DNA of 64,000 nt from Gloeocapsa sp. PCC 7428. GTDB taxonomy: Bacteria > Cyanobacteriota > Cyanobacteriia > Cyanobacteriales > Chroococcidiopsidaceae. Positions 62,001-64,000 of this stretch are shown in pieces; position 1 is the first letter of the stretch, and every line of letters starts with the position of its first letter. The translations under genes and the position numbers were made by a program. The stretch spans positions 1,612,001 to 1,676,000 of the forward strand of contig NC_019745.1 of NCBI RefSeq assembly GCF_000317555.1, written 5' to 3'. The notes below the pieces were generated by a model. That model did no database searches and had not been told where the DNA came from. It saw nothing but the letters and a program-made list of their open reading frames with translations.

Positions 62001-64000
62001 AACGGACATCATCCGCAGCCAGTACCTGCTTTTAGTCAACCAGAAGCAGCCACCACTGTAACGCCACCACCCACCACAGTGGACTATCAAAAAATGTTGG
62101 ACAGCATCGAATCTACGCTGGCACAGTTTAACGATCATCACGGTGACATCTTACAAGTCCACGAAGAATCGCTAAAACACCAAAGCGAATACGCGCAAAC
62201 GTTCTTTCAACTTACGCAGCAGCAAAATGTCTTACTCGCCGACGCCCAAGATGCTGCGGTAAGAGATAGCTTGGAACGCAGTATGATGCGGTTTCACGAT
62301 CATCAAGCAGAAACTTTGCGAATTCACGAACAATATCTGCAACAGCAGATGGAACATTCGCACAGCTTTTTTCAACTGATTGAACAAAAATACGAATCCG
62401 CGATCGCACAAGGCGTAACGAAAGCGTTTCAACCAAAACCATCTATCAGCAATGGTAACGGTAACGGACATCACGCGAATGGTCATGGTGTTTCCTTCGT
62501 AGAACAAAGCAGCAAGCCTGCTGAGAATATCGCTGTCAAACCGTCGCCTAGCGAAGCGCCATCTGAACCCCTACTACCAATAACACCCCCTGTCACCGAA
62601 CCATCAATTTCTGCACCCACAGCATTAATCGATGTTGCCGATTTAAGTCAAACACTGCTGAATGTCGTCAGCGATAAGACAGGTTATCCAGTGGAAATGC
62701 TGGAGTTAGAAATGGACATGGAGGCTGATTTAGGGATTGATTCGATTAAGCGCGTCGAAATTTTAGGCGCACTGCTTGAATTGTACCCAGGCTTACCACA
62801 ACCAAATCCTGAGGAATTGGGCGAATTGCGTACTCTCGGTCAAATTGCCGAGTATATGAGCCGGATCGCGACAACACTTCCGGTAAAAGCTGAAGTGACA
62901 ACAGTAGACGCAGTTGTTCAGGATGAAGTGACGACACCTGTAGTATCAATTCCGAACCCTCCCATCGAACCATCAATTTCTGCACCCACAGCATTAATCG
63001 ATGTTGCCGATTTAAGTCAAACACTGCTGAATGTCGTCAGCGATAAGACAGGTTATCCAGTGGAAATGCTGGAGTTAGAAATGGACATGGAGGCTGATTT
63101 AGGGATTGATTCGATTAAGCGCGTCGAAATTTTAGGCACACTGCTTGAATTGTACCCAGGCTTACCACAACCAAATCCTGAGGAATTGAGCGAATTGCGT
63201 ACTCTCGGTCAAATTGCCGAGTATATGAGCCGGATTGCCGGTAATTTAACTGCAACGGAGACACTGCCAAAAAAGCAGGATAGCGGACAACCAGAGATCA
63301 GCCACAATATTATGCGCAGTGTGGTGAAGTTGAAAGTTCTACCGCCTCCCGATCGCTTGGAATGTCACTTACCCCAACAGCACGTTTGTTTAATTACCGA
63401 TAATGGTTCGGCATTAACATCACAATTAGCGCAGGCTTTAATTGCCAAAGGCGAAAAAGTTGTTGTTTTGAGTTTTCCCAAATCTGTAATTCCGCAAAGC
63501 GCAGGTGTAGAAAAGCATATTCCACGTGTTGTTTTGGAGGACTTGAGTGAAACACATCTGCAACAACAGTTAAATGCGATCGCGCAACACGGTTCTATTG
63601 GAAGTTTTATTCACCTTCATCCGACGATTCACAATGAACGCGAGGAGATTGCTTACCTTAATTCAGAAACCGCCTTACTCAAACATATCTTCTTGATCGC
63701 CAAGTATCTCAAAGAACCACTTAATTCCTCCGCCACCCAAGGGCGCAGTTGTTTTATAACAGTAACGCACCTTGACGGCGAATTGGGTATCGGACAAAAA
63801 AATCACTACAGTGCGATCGCTGGTGGGTTGTTTGGACTGACCAAAACACTGAATCAAGAATGGGAAACGGTATTCTGTCGCGCTATTGACTTCAGCACGA
63901 ATATCGACGCACAACAAGCCGTACAACACATCCTCGCAGAAATTCAAGATCCCAATCGTTTAATTAGTGAAGTAGGCTACGGCGCTAAGGGGAGAGTCAC
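59064..64000 (+). CDS. hglE: HglE-like type I polyketide synthase, 3' partial
   Basis: The frame stays open for 1645 codons to the end of the window. Domains in order: ketosynthase (about 18-450) with Cys219 (DAACASS), His354 (EAHGTGT) and His394 (QIGHTKAAAG); acyltransferase (about 585-890) with Ser688 in AGHSFGE; a Pro/Gln linker and a coiled region (about 960-1130); two ACPs of the LGIDSIKR type with Ser1227 and Ser1350; and the start of a ketoreductase-like region (about 1430 on). KS-AT-ACP-ACP-KR with DSIKRVEIL resembles HglE and PfaA-type synthases that make glycolipid or polyunsaturated chains. ATG 59064 (MADKVLEQDP) is chosen; in-frame ATGs at 59037 and 58965 exist. The DevBCA exporter nearby fits a glycolipid role. 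Confidence 0.88.
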   Translation, partial: MADKVLEQDPINTQLQKNPIAIIGIASLFPQSRNTQQYWQKIIEKVDCITDVPPSRWDVDAYYDPDPKAPDKTYCKRGGFIPDIDFNPMEFGLPPNILEVTDVSQLLGLVVAKEAMEDAGYDETRQFNRDRTGVILGVALARQLAMPLGARLQYPIWEKALKSSGLSDADTQKIIDKIKSAYVNWEENAFPGMLANVVSGRIANRLDFGGTNCVVDAACASSLGALRMAMSELVEHRCDMMLTGGVDTDNSIVAYMCFSKTPAVSPSQNVKPFDAESDGMMLGEGIGMIVLKRLSDAERDGDKIYAVIKGIGTSSDGKYKSIYAPRPEGQISALRRAYEDAGCAPESVGLIEAHGTGTMAGDPTEFTALKAFFEETNVGKQKIALGSVKSQIGHTKAAAGAASLIKTALALHHKVLPPTINVTKPNPKLKIEDSPFYLNTETRPWLSSETPRRAGVSSFGFGGTNYHVVLEEYTKEHNNYPYRIHQTPQIVLLSAATPEQLQHKCADLLAQLQGEAAEQHFAQVVGASQTLEVPVTEARLGFVADCASQAIALLQISIEQLKNNSTDWEHPQGIYYRQSGIDPTGKVVALFSGQGSQYLDMGRELAINFPCLRQVYSQMDNLLTQDGLQPISEIVFPPPVFDNAQRQKQQEALQQTQYAQPAIGVFSVGLYKIFQQAGFKPDFVAGHSFGELTALWAAEVLSDRDYLSLVKARGQAMATPKQPHFDAGAMLAVKGDVSQVTTFIKQFPLVTIANFNSTKQVVLAGTKLEIAQVQQALNAQGFSTVVLPVAAAFHTPLVGYAQKPFAQAIEATRFAAPKTAIYSNVTGKPYPEAPQAIQKILKEHLLNSVLFKDQIENIYASGGYFFVEFGPRNILTNLVKETLGDRPHLAVAVNAHKQQNSDRTLRSAVLQLRVAGLSLKNIDPYQLETKTPTPKGNKSLNVRLNSANYISEKTQAAFAQALADTHISVAPPVPSTPVTNGHHPQPVPAFSQPEAATTVTPPPTTVDYQKMLDSIESTLAQFNDHHGDILQVHEESLKHQSEYAQTFFQLTQQQNVLLADAQDAAVRDSLERSMMRFHDHQAETLRIHEQYLQQQMEHSHSFFQLIEQKYESAIAQGVTKAFQPKPSISNGNGNGHHANGHGVSFVEQSSKPAENIAVKPSPSEAPSEPLLPITPPVTEPSISAPTALIDVADLSQTLLNVVSDKTGYPVEMLELEMDMEADLGIDSIKRVEILGALLELYPGLPQPNPEELGELRTLGQIAEYMSRIATTLPVKAEVTTVDAVVQDEVTTPVVSIPNPPIEPSISAPTALIDVADLSQTLLNVVSDKTGYPVEMLELEMDMEADLGIDSIKRVEILGTLLELYPGLPQPNPEELSELRTLGQIAEYMSRIAGNLTATETLPKKQDSGQPEISHNIMRSVVKLKVLPPPDRLECHLPQQHVCLITDNGSALTSQLAQALIAKGEKVVVLSFPKSVIPQSAGVEKHIPRVVLEDLSETHLQQQLNAIAQHGSIGSFIHLHPTIHNEREEIAYLNSETALLKHIFLIAKYLKEPLNSSATQGRSCFITVTHLDGELGIGQKNHYSAIAGGLFGLTKTLNQEWETVFCRAIDFSTNIDAQQAVQHILAEIQDPNRLISEVGYGAKGRV
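62597..63235 (+). repeat. Near-identical ACP duplication in the PKS
   Basis: Segments 62597-62866 and 62966-63235 (270 bases, period 369 = 123 codons) differ at only about two positions that I can see (GGCGCACTG/GGCACACTG and TTGGGCG/TTGAGCG). Each encodes a full ACP with DSIKRVEIL. Between them lies a unique linker of about 100 bases. Confidence 0.93.

Noticed and set aside
1..64000. CRISPR arrays, tRNA or rRNA genes
   Set aside because: No regularly spaced direct repeats with unique spacers were seen (the 30-bp array has no spacers and is coding), and no tRNA T-loop or rRNA-like sequence was recognised.

Overview
The window reads as chromosomal DNA from a cyanobacterium. The evidence is a cyanobacterium-specific gene set (PipX/PipY, PAM68, SepF, DUF3119, DUF3086, DUF1830, DUF1997 and DUF4079 families, cyanophycin metabolism, a DevBCA exporter, a DICT-domain protein), very frequent HIP1-type GCGATCGC octamers, and heptamer repeats of cyanobacterial type. 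The truncated cyanophycin synthetase (CphA2 type), the Dev exporter and an HglE-like polyketide synthase point towards the Chroococcidiopsis/Gloeocapsa/Nostocales part of the phylum. The genus is inference only. I saw no rRNA, tRNA, CRISPR array or prophage.

Layout. 1-5.7 kb: 3' part of a GH13 alpha-glucan enzyme, then cyanophycin genes (cphA2 on minus, a 72-aa gene and cyanophycinase on plus). 5.75-6.71 kb: an intact IS982-family element with a 7-bp target duplication. 7.2-9.7 kb: rpsO, PAM68, DAHP synthase, Hsp20. 10-25.5 kb: mainly plus-strand housekeeping genes (MlaE permease, DUF3119, DUF3086, a methyltransferase, plsY, der, EcfT, pabB, acpS, pipX-pipY, sepF, proC, a Ski2-like helicase). 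25.7-31.7 kb: a stress/accessory block (di-heme peroxidase, orphan Nif11 peptide, heme catalase, Uma2 nuclease). 31.7-43.9 kb: small cyanobacterial membrane proteins, two radical SAM proteins, a DICT/degenerate-HD protein coupled to a pentapeptide protein, a MATE pump, clpS with a CPBP protease, and a STAS protein. 44-52 kb: rne, rnhB, DUF1997, and a very large ChlH/CobN-family chelatase subunit. 52.3-64 kb: devBCA (minus), a ParB-like protein with a degenerate methyltransferase tail, a small protein, and the 5' 4.9 kb of an HglE-like PKS that runs off the end of the window.

The most unusual theme is invasion of reading frames by dispersed short repeats. pabB carries a 109-bp unit twice, read in two frames. 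A TIGR03960-type radical SAM protein and the chelatase subunit carry GTCAGAG-type heptamers in frame. The chelatase also carries a 9 x 30-bp minisatellite that starts inside a GGGCAAGGCA palindrome, which also occurs in intergenic DNA. The PKS has two almost identical ACP segments from a recent 369-bp-period duplication. Other candidates for closer study are the ParB/dead-methyltransferase protein and the DICT/dead-HD plus pentapeptide pair.
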